This document shows, piece by piece, positions 34,715 through 42,555 of a DNA stretch of 53,313 bases. Source of the stretch: Betaproteobacteria bacterium (GTDB lineage Bacteria > Pseudomonadota > Gammaproteobacteria > Burkholderiales > SG8-41); assembly GCA_025363575.1 (NCBI GenBank), contig JANYDM010000092.1, forward strand, positions 1-53,313. The letters run 5' to 3'. Both the position numbers and the translations under genes were made by a program. How positions within the stretch are numbered: the first letter of the stretch is position 1; every line of letters starts with the position of its first letter. The notes beneath the pieces were generated by a model. It saw only the letters and a program-made list of their open reading frames with translations, did no database searches and had not been told where the DNA came from.

Positions 34715-35011
34715 ATGGATATGATGCTTATGACGCTCAGTGCGTCGCTTTTTCTTGCGATTGCAGCCTATGCACAATTTCAGATACCCCGCTACGCACG
34801 CACGCACGCGGGCGGCGGCCACTCTCACGCGGGCGCTTCTTCTGGCTTTCGGGATAGCCTCGGGACTGGTTGCATTGCCGGCTTACGCGATAGTCCGGCG
34901 CTGGCGACTATTGCATTCATTATCGGTTTCGGCGCGGTCCATTTACCGGCGGCTTTCATTCTTTCCATCAAAGACGAACGCGGCGCGGAAAATCTGACGG
35001 CCGCGATATAA
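34715..35011 (+). CDS. Small two-helix membrane protein with a likely double frameshift
   Basis: A 98-residue open frame: an N-terminal hydrophobic helix (MLMTLSASLFLAIAAYAQF) and a C-terminal one (ATIAFIIGFGAVHLPAAFIL). The middle (about residues 28-60) reads as low-quality Gly/His/Ser sequence, whereas the +1 frame over 34806-34895 encodes TLTRALLLAFGIASGLVALP, a good membrane helix. This suggests two compensating indels, the first at ACGC repeats 34794-34809. Family not recognised. If the indels are real, the middle helix is lost and the protein may be non-functional. Confidence 0.6.
   Translation: MDMMLMTLSASLFLAIAAYAQFQIPRYARTHAGGGHSHAGASSGFRDSLGTGCIAGLRDSPALATIAFIIGFGAVHLPAAFILSIKDERGAENLTAAI
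34794..34809 (+). repeat. Four ACGC tetranucleotide repeats
   Basis: Exact (ACGC)x4 inside the small membrane gene. Losing one unit would shift downstream reading into the frame that encodes a hydrophobic helix. Confidence 0.85.
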
Positions 35012-35049
35012 AACACCCGCAACCCGCAATCATGCAGAAGGAGGCTCCA

Positions 35050-35199
35050 ATGAAAAGCCAGTCCAAGCAATCCGATAAGAAGCAGAATCAGCCACAGGAC
35101 GAAAACACCAAACAAGACCGCCACGACCAGCCGCCGGAGCGGCCGGACCAGCCGCAAAACGAAGAAGCGCCGAAGCGCCAGACGGGACATCAAATCTAA
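35050..35199 (+). CDS. Very polar 49-residue protein
   Basis: Starts MKSQSKQSDKKQNQPQDE and is composed mostly of Gln, Lys, Asp, Glu, Asn and Pro with no Leu, Val, Phe or Trp, so it is predicted disordered. A strong ribosome binding site AAGGAGG (35038-35044) lies 5 nt before the ATG. I do not recognise a family. Hydrophilic stress proteins of this composition occur next to similar small stress genes. The reverse-strand frame here is hydrophobic only because it is antisense to CAG/AAG/GAC codons. Confidence 0.6.
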   Translation: MKSQSKQSDKKQNQPQDENTKQDRHDQPPERPDQPQNEEAPKRQTGHQI

Positions 35200-35261
35200 A
35201 ATCGCGGCGATCGTCGCCGCCAACGTCGCAAGCAGTACCAATCGCTCAGCGACGGATCAAG

Positions 35262-35963
35262 TCAGGTCTTTGCATAGATGAAAAAATCAGAAAAGGAGCC
35301 TTTCGTATAATCACCACGATACGGATAACGATTTGGCAGGCGTTCAACGAGTTTCCAGTGGGGCGCATTCTCCTGAATCCACCGGGTAAAGCGCCGGTGC
35401 CTGATGTGCGTTCCCTCATAACCGTGGTTGTCGTCAGAGTCGCTTGCATAGATGATCACGTATTGATCGGAGGCCTCAAACAGCGTCCACATGTACTGCT
35501 CGAAGATATTGTCTTCGACCAAATGGTAGATGACGTCCAGTGACAGCGTGAGGTCCGCCGTTTCTTCGTTATATTCGCTAACCAGGCGAAATGACTTTCT
35601 TGTATCCGATGCGAATAGTTTCCTGCACAAAGAAATAGCGGTACGGCTGACATCAAATCCCAGGTATGCCGGATACTTAGCAAGACCCAGCTGGTTGCCA
35701 TCGCCGCAGCCGAACTCGATTACGGTCTGAACATTATGCGCGACGACGAATCTATTGAGCACGTCAGCCTTGAAGTCCGCAAAAAGTGCATACGAGCCGG
35801 CGCCGGAATTGCCGCCGGCCAGGTAGCGCTTCTCCCAATACCGTGCCGAGCCATGGGGGGGCTCCGGATTTCCGGGGGAAGCAAACAATCTCGAAGAGAG
35901 CCGCCTTGCCAGGTTTCCAAAAATCGGAAGTATTTTGACTTTCACGGCCCGGCTCCTGCGCAT
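35262..35963 (-). CDS. Class I SAM-dependent methyltransferase
   Basis: A 233-residue protein with a Rossmann-type SAM site: motif I VIEFGCGDG (EFGCGDG at 83-89), GFDVSRTAI after beta2 and LSLDVIYHLV (motif II/post-II). The N-terminal RYWEKRYLAGGNSGAGSY and C-terminal FSDFFIYAKT match a group of stand-alone methyltransferases often near glycan or lipid genes. Substrate unknown. The region is more AT-rich than its neighbours, suggesting a different origin. Its start overlaps the remnant of an MFS transporter. Confidence 0.8.
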   Translation of the reverse strand: MRRSRAVKVKILPIFGNLARRLSSRLFASPGNPEPPHGSARYWEKRYLAGGNSGAGSYALFADFKADVLNRFVVAHNVQTVIEFGCGDGNQLGLAKYPAYLGFDVSRTAISLCRKLFASDTRKSFRLVSEYNEETADLTLSLDVIYHLVEDNIFEQYMWTLFEASDQYVIIYASDSDDNHGYEGTHIRHRRFTRWIQENAPHWKLVERLPNRYPYRGDYTKGSFSDFFIYAKT

Positions 35964-36177
35964 TGATAGCCTCGCTCGCTGCTGCCAACGCTAGCGATGG
36001 CGTGTGAAAATTGACAAATACTCCACCTGCAGCAATGCCCGCGCTGACGCCGAAAAGCAGGGCTGTCATCGCCCAAGTGAAGCTTTCCGCCAGCATGGCG
36101 CGCGGCGCAATATTTGCCACCAGCGCGGACTGAACTGCCAGCGGCACGGAGCCCTGGTCTGCGCAACAAGCACCCAT
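35950..36177 (-). pseudogene. Remnant of an MFS transporter C terminus
   Basis: Reading the minus strand from 36177, the sequence gives SVPLAVQSALVANIAPRAML and AESFTWAMTALLFGVSAGIA, then AGGVFV and a final short loop, which resembles the last three transmembrane segments of an MFS permease. Nothing upstream continues the protein, and the frame then runs antisense-like into the methyltransferase start. A truncated gene is the simplest explanation; assignment to MFS is by general likeness only. Confidence 0.55.
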
Positions 36178-36281
36178 ATCTTGCGAAGGAAATCACTTGC
36201 GTTGTTGGTTCTGAGAGTGACCTACAGCCGAGATCGCGGTAATAAAAACGCCGTTGTTTATTCTGAAAACGGGACTGATCG

Positions 36282-37373
36282 TTATTTTGACAATTCGGGA
36301 TGTCTCGGCATGGCCCGCTTGCCGTTCACGATGGGCGGAAAGTCCTTCACCTCGTCATACACTTCCGTGATGAAACGATCCGTGCTTGCCTGCGAGTCGC
36401 CTTGAGTGGTCTTGTCGTACGGCGCCGTCAGGTGCGCGGCCAGCACTTCCTTCAGCGACTTGCCCTGATCACGAAGCGTCTTTACCTTGGTTAGGATGTC
36501 CACCAGCATAGCGCGATACGGCAGGAGGTCCTGCATGCGCACCAGCGTGCCATGGCCGGGGATCAGCCACGTGTCGGGACCGGCCAGCTTCTGGAAGAGG
36601 TCAACCGCCTCGATCATGCCCTTGATCGAGCCGCCGCTGGTCTGCGCGGCGAAGGGATAGCCGAAGTTGCGGTAGAAATCCTCGATGTAGATCACGTTGG
36701 CCTTGCGAAAGCGAACGACCGTGTCGCCCGCGGTGTGGGACGGCATCATTGGAATGAAGTCCACTATTTCGCCGTTCATGTGGAGGGTCACAGCCGGTTC
36801 GCCAGGCTTGGCGGGGTTGTAGTTATAGGTCACCACCGGAATGCCGGCCGGTTCGGGCGCCGGGCCAGGGGCGCCATCAGGGCGCAGCGGATCAAGCATG
36901 TCCATACGCAGATTCTCCTGTGCGAAGATCACCGCCCCCTGCTTCGCAAAGAACGCGTTGCCGCCGGTATGGTCGCTATGAATATGCGTGTTGACCAACA
37001 CCTTCAGCGGACCATCGGTGACTGATCGGATTGCAGCCAGTGTCTTCTCCTGCGTCTGGCGATTGTTGGTATCCACCATCAATACGCCATCCGGTCCGAA
37101 CAGGATCATCATCCGGCCGCCGGACGCGTCCGGGTGCGACAAATCAACGCCGGGCGAGCCATGGATCACGAAGAGATTCGGCGACATCTTCTCCGTCACC
37201 CGCATCTCGACCTTCTCAAAGGGCGTCGTATAGCCCTCAGGAAATGTGTACGGGCCCTTTCCCGTGGGAATGATGATGATGGGATACTTCTCTCCCTGTG
37301 CCCAAACCATCGCGGGAAGAACAGCCGTCATCATAGCCACACCCAAGAACAACAATGCGCGCTTCTTCATCAT
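36282..37373 (-). CDS. Exported MBL-fold metallo-hydrolase
   Basis: A 363-residue metallo-beta-lactamase-fold protein with a signal peptide (residues 1 to about 26, ending VWAQG). The zinc-binding motif HIHSDHTGGN supplies His130, His132, Asp134 and His135; further ligands are likely in MPSHTAGD and WLIPGHG. GGGAGGG precedes two adjacent ATGs (37373 and 37370). Function is not predictable beyond a periplasmic hydrolase; quinoprotein-relay and B3-like groups share this layout. It is convergent with nothing nearby and preceded by a gene-free stretch. Confidence 0.85.
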   Translation of the reverse strand: MMKKRALLFLGVAMMTAVLPAMVWAQGEKYPIIIIPTGKGPYTFPEGYTTPFEKVEMRVTEKMSPNLFVIHGSPGVDLSHPDASGGRMMILFGPDGVLMVDTNNRQTQEKTLAAIRSVTDGPLKVLVNTHIHSDHTGGNAFFAKQGAVIFAQENLRMDMLDPLRPDGAPGPAPEPAGIPVVTYNYNPAKPGEPAVTLHMNGEIVDFIPMMPSHTAGDTVVRFRKANVIYIEDFYRNFGYPFAAQTSGGSIKGMIEAVDLFQKLAGPDTWLIPGHGTLVRMQDLLPYRAMLVDILTKVKTLRDQGKSLKEVLAAHLTAPYDKTTQGDSQASTDRFITEVYDEVKDFPPIVNGKRAMPRHPELSK

Positions 37374-37617
37374 CCCTCCCCTTGATCTATTTTTTGACCG
37401 ATATGACAATGCGCCACTGCCTGTTGAGACATGAAAGCGGTGGTTCCTCACTGCTCACGAGACACGAGTGGTATCCAAGCCTGAAGCGCAAGCCTCGCCG
37501 AGCATGAGCCCCGCTAAAGGCGACGTCTGGTACTTCCAGCGTTTGATGTATTGACCGTCGGCCAAAAGGCGGAGCAACGCCGGACCTGAGCTTTTGCAAT
37601 GATTTGCGCGACTTGAC
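37374..37617. other. Gene-free stretch between MBL gene and tRNA-Ser
   Basis: 244 bp with no convincing coding sequence on either strand; the one open frame that crosses it runs through the tRNA. I see no repeat or hairpin worth calling. Confidence 0.5.
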
Positions 37618-37708
37618 TGGCGGAGAGAGAGGGATTCGAACCCTCGATAGGATTTTGTCCTATACGCCCTTAGCAGGGGCGCGCCTTCGACCACTCGGCC
37701 ATCTCTCC
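37618..37708 (-). tRNA. tRNA-Ser (GCT)
   Basis: Class II tRNA with the CCA end encoded (37618-37620). The acceptor stem pairs GGAGAGA at 37708-37702 with TCTCTCC at the 3' side. The D-arm, a long variable arm and the T-arm loop TTCGAAT are visible; anticodon GCT lies at 37674-37672, reading AGC/AGU serine codons. The gene is followed, on its 5' side, by two partial tRNA-Ser copies. Confidence 0.95.
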
Positions 37709-37758
37709 GTTTGATGCACAGCACTTAATCATTACGATATTGCCATTAGAAATCACCG

Positions 37759-37778
37759 GGCCGAGTGGTCGAAGGCGC
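37759..37778 (+). repeat. Inverted 20-nt copy of the tRNA-Ser D-arm
   Basis: Bases 37759-37778 are an exact inverted copy of 37681-37700 (D-arm and start of the anticodon stem of tRNA-Ser). It has no acceptor stem of its own, so it is a fragment rather than a gene. Confidence 0.85.
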
Positions 37779-37810
37779 TGGGCGCCGGATTTTACGACGG
37801 CTTACGCCGT

Positions 37811-37830
37811 GACCACTCGCCCATCTCGCC
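37811..37830 (-). repeat. Direct 20-nt partial copy of the tRNA-Ser 5' end
   Basis: Bases 37811-37830 match 37689-37708 (tRNA-Ser 5' end) at 18 of 20 positions in the same orientation. With the inverted copy it forms a 12-bp (11 paired) stem, 37759-37770 against 37811-37822. Confidence 0.75.
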
Positions 37831-37875
37831 GGGATTTCGATGTATCGCCGCGGATATTATCACACCGGCCCCTCA

Positions 37876-39102
37876 CTACGGCTGCTGATCGAGGCCAAAA
37901 GCCTTGTGCAAAACGCGCACTGCCAGCTCCATATATTTCTCGTCGATGACGACGCTGATCTTGATTTCGGAGGTGGAGATCATCTGGATATTAATGCCCT
38001 CCTCTGCAAGTGTGCGGAAGGCGGTGCTCGCGATGCCCGCGTGCGAGCGCATGCCGACGCCGACGACCGAGACTTTGGCGATTTTGTCGCCGCCCTGCAC
38101 TTCGCGCGCGTTGATATGCGCAGCGATGGGTTTCAGTACGCCGAGCACCTTCTGATAGTCATTGCGATGCACGGTGAACGAGAAGTCGGTCAGGCCATCA
38201 TGGCCGACGTTTTGCACGATCATGTCGACGTCGATGTTCGCATCGCCCACCGGCCCCAGGATCTGATAAGCGATGCCGGGCCGGTCGGGCACGCCGAGTA
38301 CGGTGATCTTCGCTTCGTCGCGGTTGAATGCAATGCCTGAGATCGTTGCTTGTTCCATCTTTTCGTCTTCCTCAAACGTAATCAGCGTGCCCTCGCCTTC
38401 CTCCTCGAATGACGAAAGGACGCGCAGCTTCACCTTGTACTTGCCGGCGAACTCGACCGACCTGATCTGCAAAACCTTGGACCCGAGGCTGGCCATTTCA
38501 AGCATTTCCTCGAACGTAATCGTCGCGAGGCGCCGCGCTTCGGGCACGATGCGCGGGTCGGTCGTATACACGCCATCGACGTCTGTGTAAATTTGACATT
38601 CGTCGGCCTTGAGCGCTGCTGCCAGCGCCACGCCGGTGGTGTCCGAGCCGCCGCGCCCCAGCGTGGTGATATTGCCGTGCTCGTCCTCGCCCTGAAAACC
38701 GGCCACGACCACGACGCAGCCGTCCTTGAGGTCGCGCCGCATGTTTTCTTCATCAATGGCAAGTATGCGCGCCTTGGTGTGGGCGCTGTCGGTCAATATC
38801 CTGACCTGCCCGCCCGTATAGCTGCGCGCCTTGAGGCCGAGGTCCTTTAAAGCCATGGACAACAGCGCAATGGTGACCTGCTCGCCGGTCGATACCATCA
38901 CGTCAAGTTCACGCGGATCCGGCTGGGCCTGGATTTCTTTGGCGAGCGCAATGAGACGATTGGTCTCGCCACTCATGGCGGATACGACCACGACCACCTC
39001 ATGGCCCTCGCGTTGCCAGCGGGCCACACGGCGCGCGACGTTCTTGATGCGCTCGGGGCTGCCGACGGAGGTGCCGCCGTATTTTTGGACGATCAATGAC
39101 AT
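37876..39102 (-). CDS. lysC: Aspartate kinase
   Basis: First step of the aspartate family pathway (lysine, threonine, methionine). The 408-residue protein starts [15 protein letters not shown], the kinase signature; the catalytic core runs to about residue 250 and two ACT regulatory domains follow (feedback inhibition by lysine and threonine is typical). ATG 39102 is chosen because family similarity starts there; an in-frame ATG at 39189 would add 29 residues without likeness. Its upstream region contains TTGACA on the minus strand at 39229-39224. Confidence 0.95.
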   Translation of the reverse strand: MSLIVQKYGGTSVGSPERIKNVARRVARWQREGHEVVVVVSAMSGETNRLIALAKEIQAQPDPRELDVMVSTGEQVTIALLSMALKDLGLKARSYTGGQVRILTDSAHTKARILAIDEENMRRDLKDGCVVVVAGFQGEDEHGNITTLGRGGSDTTGVALAAALKADECQIYTDVDGVYTTDPRIVPEARRLATITFEEMLEMASLGSKVLQIRSVEFAGKYKVKLRVLSSFEEEGEGTLITFEEDEKMEQATISGIAFNRDEAKITVLGVPDRPGIAYQILGPVGDANIDVDMIVQNVGHDGLTDFSFTVHRNDYQKVLGVLKPIAAHINAREVQGGDKIAKVSVVGVGMRSHAGIASTAFRTLAEEGINIQMISTSEIKISVVIDEKYMELAVRVLHKAFGLDQQP

Positions 39103-39263
39103 GAAGCGCTGCGGATGTATTGAAAAGCCTTGAATTTTATCGCATTTCCAGAAAAAAAACGAGTCCGGCGGTGGCCGGCAGCCAAACACGGCAGCACGCC
39201 ATGCAACCTTTTGCGTTCCCTTATGTCAATTGAATAATCCGTAATTCAACAAGGACATTCGAT

Positions 39264-39572
39264 ATGAGAGCAACCGCCAAAACCCTGCGCCCCCGACCGC
39301 TGCGCGAGCGTCTGGGGCTCAATCAACAGCAATTCTGGTCCGCGGTCGGCGTCACGCAAAGCGGCGGCTCGCGCTACGAAAGCGGCCGCGACATGCCGCG
39401 GCCGGTGACCGAGCTGGTGCGCCTGGTCCACATCGAAGGCATCGATCTGACGCGCGCGCGCGGCGAGCATTTTGCAGTTGCCAATCATCTGCGCAGCACC
39501 AATCCTGGGCTGTATACCCGCCTCAAGCATCAGGCACGCATGAAGGCCCGCTCGACCCGTTCGTCCCGCTAA
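39264..39572 (+). CDS. Small HTH (XRE-like) DNA-binding protein
   Basis: A 102-residue protein with an XRE-type helix-turn-helix (RERLGLNQQQFWSAVGVTQSG as the first helices, then SRYESGRDMPRPVTELVRLVH), and a basic Ser/Arg-rich tail. AAGGA lies upstream of the ATG. It probably binds DNA as a small regulator; targets unknown. It sits alone between lysC (divergent) and queD. Possible promoter: TTGCGT (39211-39216), 16 bp, AATAAT (39233-39238). Confidence 0.75.
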   Translation: MRATAKTLRPRPLRERLGLNQQQFWSAVGVTQSGGSRYESGRDMPRPVTELVRLVHIEGIDLTRARGEHFAVANHLRSTNPGLYTRLKHQARMKARSTRSSR

Positions 39573-39603
39573 ACTGCCCGCCGCACGGGGGCGGCATTTC
39601 GGG

Positions 39604-39622
39604 GCGCTGCTATAATGAGCGC
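39604..39622 (+). promoter_or_regulatory. queD promoter -10 within an inverted repeat
   Basis: TATAAT (39611-39616) flanked by GCGCT (39604-39608) and AGCGC (39618-39622), 32 bp before the queD ATG. Confidence 0.55.
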
Positions 39623-39648
39623 TTCCCGGCACTCTTCCGACCCCACTC

Positions 39649-40101
39649 ATGCGTATCACCCGCAGACTCGAATTCGACGCGGGTCATCGCATCCCTCACC
39701 ACGACAGCCAGTGCCGGCACCTGCACGGCCATCGCTATGCGATCGAAGTCACGGTCAGCGGCGAGGTCGTTGCGACCGAGCGTGATCCGCAACAAGGCAT
39801 GATCGCCGATTTCGGCGGCATCAAGGCAGTGATGCAGCAAGTCGTTGGTCCCTGGGATCATGCTTTTCTCGCCTACGAAAACGACCGGCCCGTGCTGGAT
39901 TTTCTACAATCCCTGCCGGGACATCGCACAGTGACTTTCAGCGCGCCGCCAACCGCAGAGCATATTGCGTCGACAGCGTTCACCCTGCTATTGCCGGCGT
40001 TTGCCGCAGCGCACGGAACGCGCTTGCGCCTCGAGCAAGTTCGCATCTATGAAACACCGAACTGCTGGGCCGATGCGACCCGCGGGGATGGCAAGGCATA
40101 G
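39649..40101 (+). CDS. queD: 6-carboxytetrahydropterin synthase QueD
   Basis: Second enzyme of queuosine/7-deazaguanine synthesis, related to 6-pyruvoyl tetrahydropterin synthase. The 150-residue protein has the zinc ligands His13, His26 and His28 (FDAGHR, CRHLHGHRY) and the catalytic Cys22. DHAFL and the C-terminal RIYETPNCWA motif (glutamate recognises the pterin) are present. TATAAT lies 32 bp upstream. Other queuosine genes are not in the window. Confidence 0.93.
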   Translation: MRITRRLEFDAGHRIPHHDSQCRHLHGHRYAIEVTVSGEVVATERDPQQGMIADFGGIKAVMQQVVGPWDHAFLAYENDRPVLDFLQSLPGHRTVTFSAPPTAEHIASTAFTLLLPAFAAAHGTRLRLEQVRIYETPNCWADATRGDGKA

Positions 40102-40186
40102 CGGCATTGAACGTCCATCCACGTAGCGCTGCAGGGGCCGGCGGCCTGCTGATCCATAGTCGCGCGGGCGCGGTTTAAAGAGCGCC

Positions 40187-41554
40187 ATGGATAGCACGAC
40201 CGGCCGTCTCAGCAACTTCGCGCGAGCCCTCGTCTACAGCGATTTGCCTGGCATTGCATTGACCGCCGCGAAAGCGCGGATATTGAGCACGCTGGGCGTC
40301 GCGCTTGCCGCATACGACATGGCGCCGGTGCGTATCGTCAAAAAGCTTGCGCAACCGGTGGCAGCCGGTCCCGCCGCCTCGATACTGGGCTCGCTCGTCA
40401 AGACCACTCCCGACATGGCAGCTTTTGTAAATTCTGCAATGGTGCGTTGCCTCGACATGAGCGACAGTTATGTCATGCAGGCCGTGAGCCATCCAGCCGA
40501 TGCGTTCCCCGCAATACTTGCAGTTGCCGAAGCAGAACGAGCCAGTGGACAGGACTTGCTGCTCGCAATGGCTATCATCTATGAAGTGCAGTGCCGCTTC
40601 GTCGAAGTAGTGCCGTACAACCATCATGGCTGGGACCAGACTCCCATCGTCGCACTGGGAGCCGCGCTCGGCTGCAGCCGGCTGCTGGGTCTCGACGAGC
40701 AATGCATGCGCAACGCTATCGGTCTCGCCGTTGTGCCCAACATTGCGCTGAATCAGACCCGCACCGGTACGTTGTCCATGTGGAAAGGGATGGCGGGCCC
40801 GCAGGGGGCGCGGGCGGGCGTGTTCGCTGCCTATCTCGCGCGCGAAGGGATGACTGCGCCCGACGGCGCATTCGAAGGCAAGTTCGGGTTCTGGAACCAG
40901 TTGATGGACGGCAAACAGTACGAGCTGCCGCTGCCGGCGACTTTTTCCGGCCATACGTTCGCGCTCCAGCAAACGATGATCAAGTTATTTCCGACGCGCT
41001 TTAATTGCCAGGTCCCTGTGCTCGCCGCGCAGAAACTGCGCCAGAAGATCGCCGTAAACGACATCGATTCGCTCAAGATCGAATCGATACGCCAGGCCTT
41101 CGCGCGCTGGATGGATTCGCCCGAAATCTGGCGTCCGCAGACGCGCGAGACCGCGGACCACTCGCTACCCTGCACCGTCGCCATGGCGTTGCTCGACGGC
41201 ACCATTACGCCGGCCATGATGGAGAACGAGCGCTTCAAGGCAGACGACGTGCTCGCTTTGATGGGACGCTGTGAGATCGAGCTGCCCGATGAATTCGCCG
41301 ACATCGCTCCGGCCGTGCGCAGTTGCCGGCTCACCGCCCGGATGAAAAACGGCGTCACAGTCGTGATCGAAGAACGCCGCAGTGTGGACGACGACGCGGC
41401 TGACCCCGGCTGGAACTATGCCGTCGAAAAATTCCAGGGGCTGACCGCCGCTTTGCTCGATGCAGCTGCAGGCAAGAAGCTCGTCGCAACCGTCGACAAG
41501 CTGGACCGGATGCCATCCGTGGCGGAATTGATGGATGCAACGCGCATCGAGTGA
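40187..41554 (+). CDS. MmgE/PrpD-family protein (1)
   Basis: A 455-residue member of the 2-methylcitrate dehydratase family, which also includes cis-aconitate decarboxylase and iminodisuccinate epimerase. Features are MVRCLDMSD near residue 84 (SDS-type region), an internal TRTGTLSMWKGMAGPQGARAG and GAFEGKFGFW. Specific activity is not predictable. It is convergent with etfA (29 bp gap). A second, dissimilar MmgE/PrpD protein is encoded at 44891, so the two probably act on different acids. Confidence 0.88.
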   Translation: MDSTTGRLSNFARALVYSDLPGIALTAAKARILSTLGVALAAYDMAPVRIVKKLAQPVAAGPAASILGSLVKTTPDMAAFVNSAMVRCLDMSDSYVMQAVSHPADAFPAILAVAEAERASGQDLLLAMAIIYEVQCRFVEVVPYNHHGWDQTPIVALGAALGCSRLLGLDEQCMRNAIGLAVVPNIALNQTRTGTLSMWKGMAGPQGARAGVFAAYLAREGMTAPDGAFEGKFGFWNQLMDGKQYELPLPATFSGHTFALQQTMIKLFPTRFNCQVPVLAAQKLRQKIAVNDIDSLKIESIRQAFARWMDSPEIWRPQTRETADHSLPCTVAMALLDGTITPAMMENERFKADDVLALMGRCEIELPDEFADIAPAVRSCRLTARMKNGVTVVIEERRSVDDDAADPGWNYAVEKFQGLTAALLDAAAGKKLVATVDKLDRMPSVAELMDATRIE

Positions 41555-41583
41555 TGCAAGCCGGTTTGCGCTTTAATCCACAA

Positions 41584-42555
41584 CTATATTTTTATTTGTT
41601 TGATCCGCTCGACAAACGCGGGCAGGATTTCCCGATAATCTCCCGCCACCCCCAGGTCGGCGCGCGAGAAAATCTCCGCGTCGGCGTCATTGTTAATGGC
41701 GACCACCGTGCGTGCTCCGCTAATGCCCGCAAGGTGCTGCACGGCGCCTGAAATGCCGACAGCAATATAAAGATCCGGCTTGACGGTCGCGCCGCTCAGT
41801 CCGACCGTGTAGGCGGACGAGACCCACCCGGAGTCCGCGACCGGACGCGAGCAGCCGACCGCGGCGCCGAGCGTTGCGGCCGTGCTCTCGATGAAATGCC
41901 AGTTTTTGGCGCCGCCCAGACCGCGGCCGCCGGAGACGATGATCTTCGCGTCTTTGAGACTGATGCCGCCCGCCGCAGCCGCCGGTGTCTCTTCGATCAA
42001 AGTGACGGCACCGGGCGCAAGATCTGGGACGTTCAATTGCGCAATCTCTGTATGCGCCAACTCGACCGAGGGAGCGAACACGCCGGCCCTCAATGTCGCC
42101 AGTTTCGGCGTCCCGCGTATCGCGAATTCACCCCACACGCTGCCGCCGTAAACCGGCTTGGTCGCGACGAGCGCATCGCGCTCGATGGCGAACGACACAC
42201 AATCCATCACCAGGCCCGCGTCGAGGCGTGCGGCCAATTGCGGCACCCAGTCACGGGTCTCGAGCGTATGCGCAAACAGAACGACAGTGGGAGAACTCGC
42301 CTCTATCGCCGCCTGCGCTGCAGCGATAAACGATGGTGCCAGATATTTTCTGAACTGCTCGCCCTCGACAAGATAAAGCAGTTTCATCGCCGGCAGCTGA
42401 TGATGTGCGAGGCCGGCTTCATCGCGCGCAATGAGCGCGCCAATCAGCGGCTCGCCCGACGCCTGCGCGAGTGCCGCGCCGGCAGTTGCAAGCTCCATGA
42501 ATGCGGGCATTGCCTGCCCCGCGGCGGCATCGCCGATGATCAAAATCCCTGCCAT
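41584..42555 (-). CDS. etfA: Electron transfer flavoprotein alpha subunit
   Basis: FAD-binding subunit of ETF, which takes electrons from dehydrogenases to ETF:quinone oxidoreductase. The 323-residue product has an N-terminal domain and the C-terminal FAD domain with SGGRGLGG, SGAVQHLAGISGA and VAINNDADAEIF. ATG 42555 overlaps the etfB stop (TGATG), and a longer frame to 42720 is antisense to etfB and is rejected. It follows the tricarballylate-dehydrogenase-like gene through etfB. Confidence 0.93.
   Translation of the reverse strand: MAGILIIGDAAAGQAMPAFMELATAGAALAQASGEPLIGALIARDEAGLAHHQLPAMKLLYLVEGEQFRKYLAPSFIAAAQAAIEASSPTVVLFAHTLETRDWVPQLAARLDAGLVMDCVSFAIERDALVATKPVYGGSVWGEFAIRGTPKLATLRAGVFAPSVELAHTEIAQLNVPDLAPGAVTLIEETPAAAAGGISLKDAKIIVSGGRGLGGAKNWHFIESTAATLGAAVGCSRPVADSGWVSSAYTVGLSGATVKPDLYIAVGISGAVQHLAGISGARTVVAINNDADAEIFSRADLGVAGDYREILPAFVERIKQIKI

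Noticed and set aside
34825..35241. Hydrophobic 138-codon minus-strand frame resembling a membrane protein
   Set aside because: Its hydrophobicity arises from being antisense to Gln/Lys/Asp codons of the 35050 gene, which has a strong ribosome binding site; the frame also covers the membrane gene on the other strand.
37455..37724. 89-codon minus-strand frame across the tRNA
   Set aside because: It runs through tRNA-Ser and has no homology-like features.
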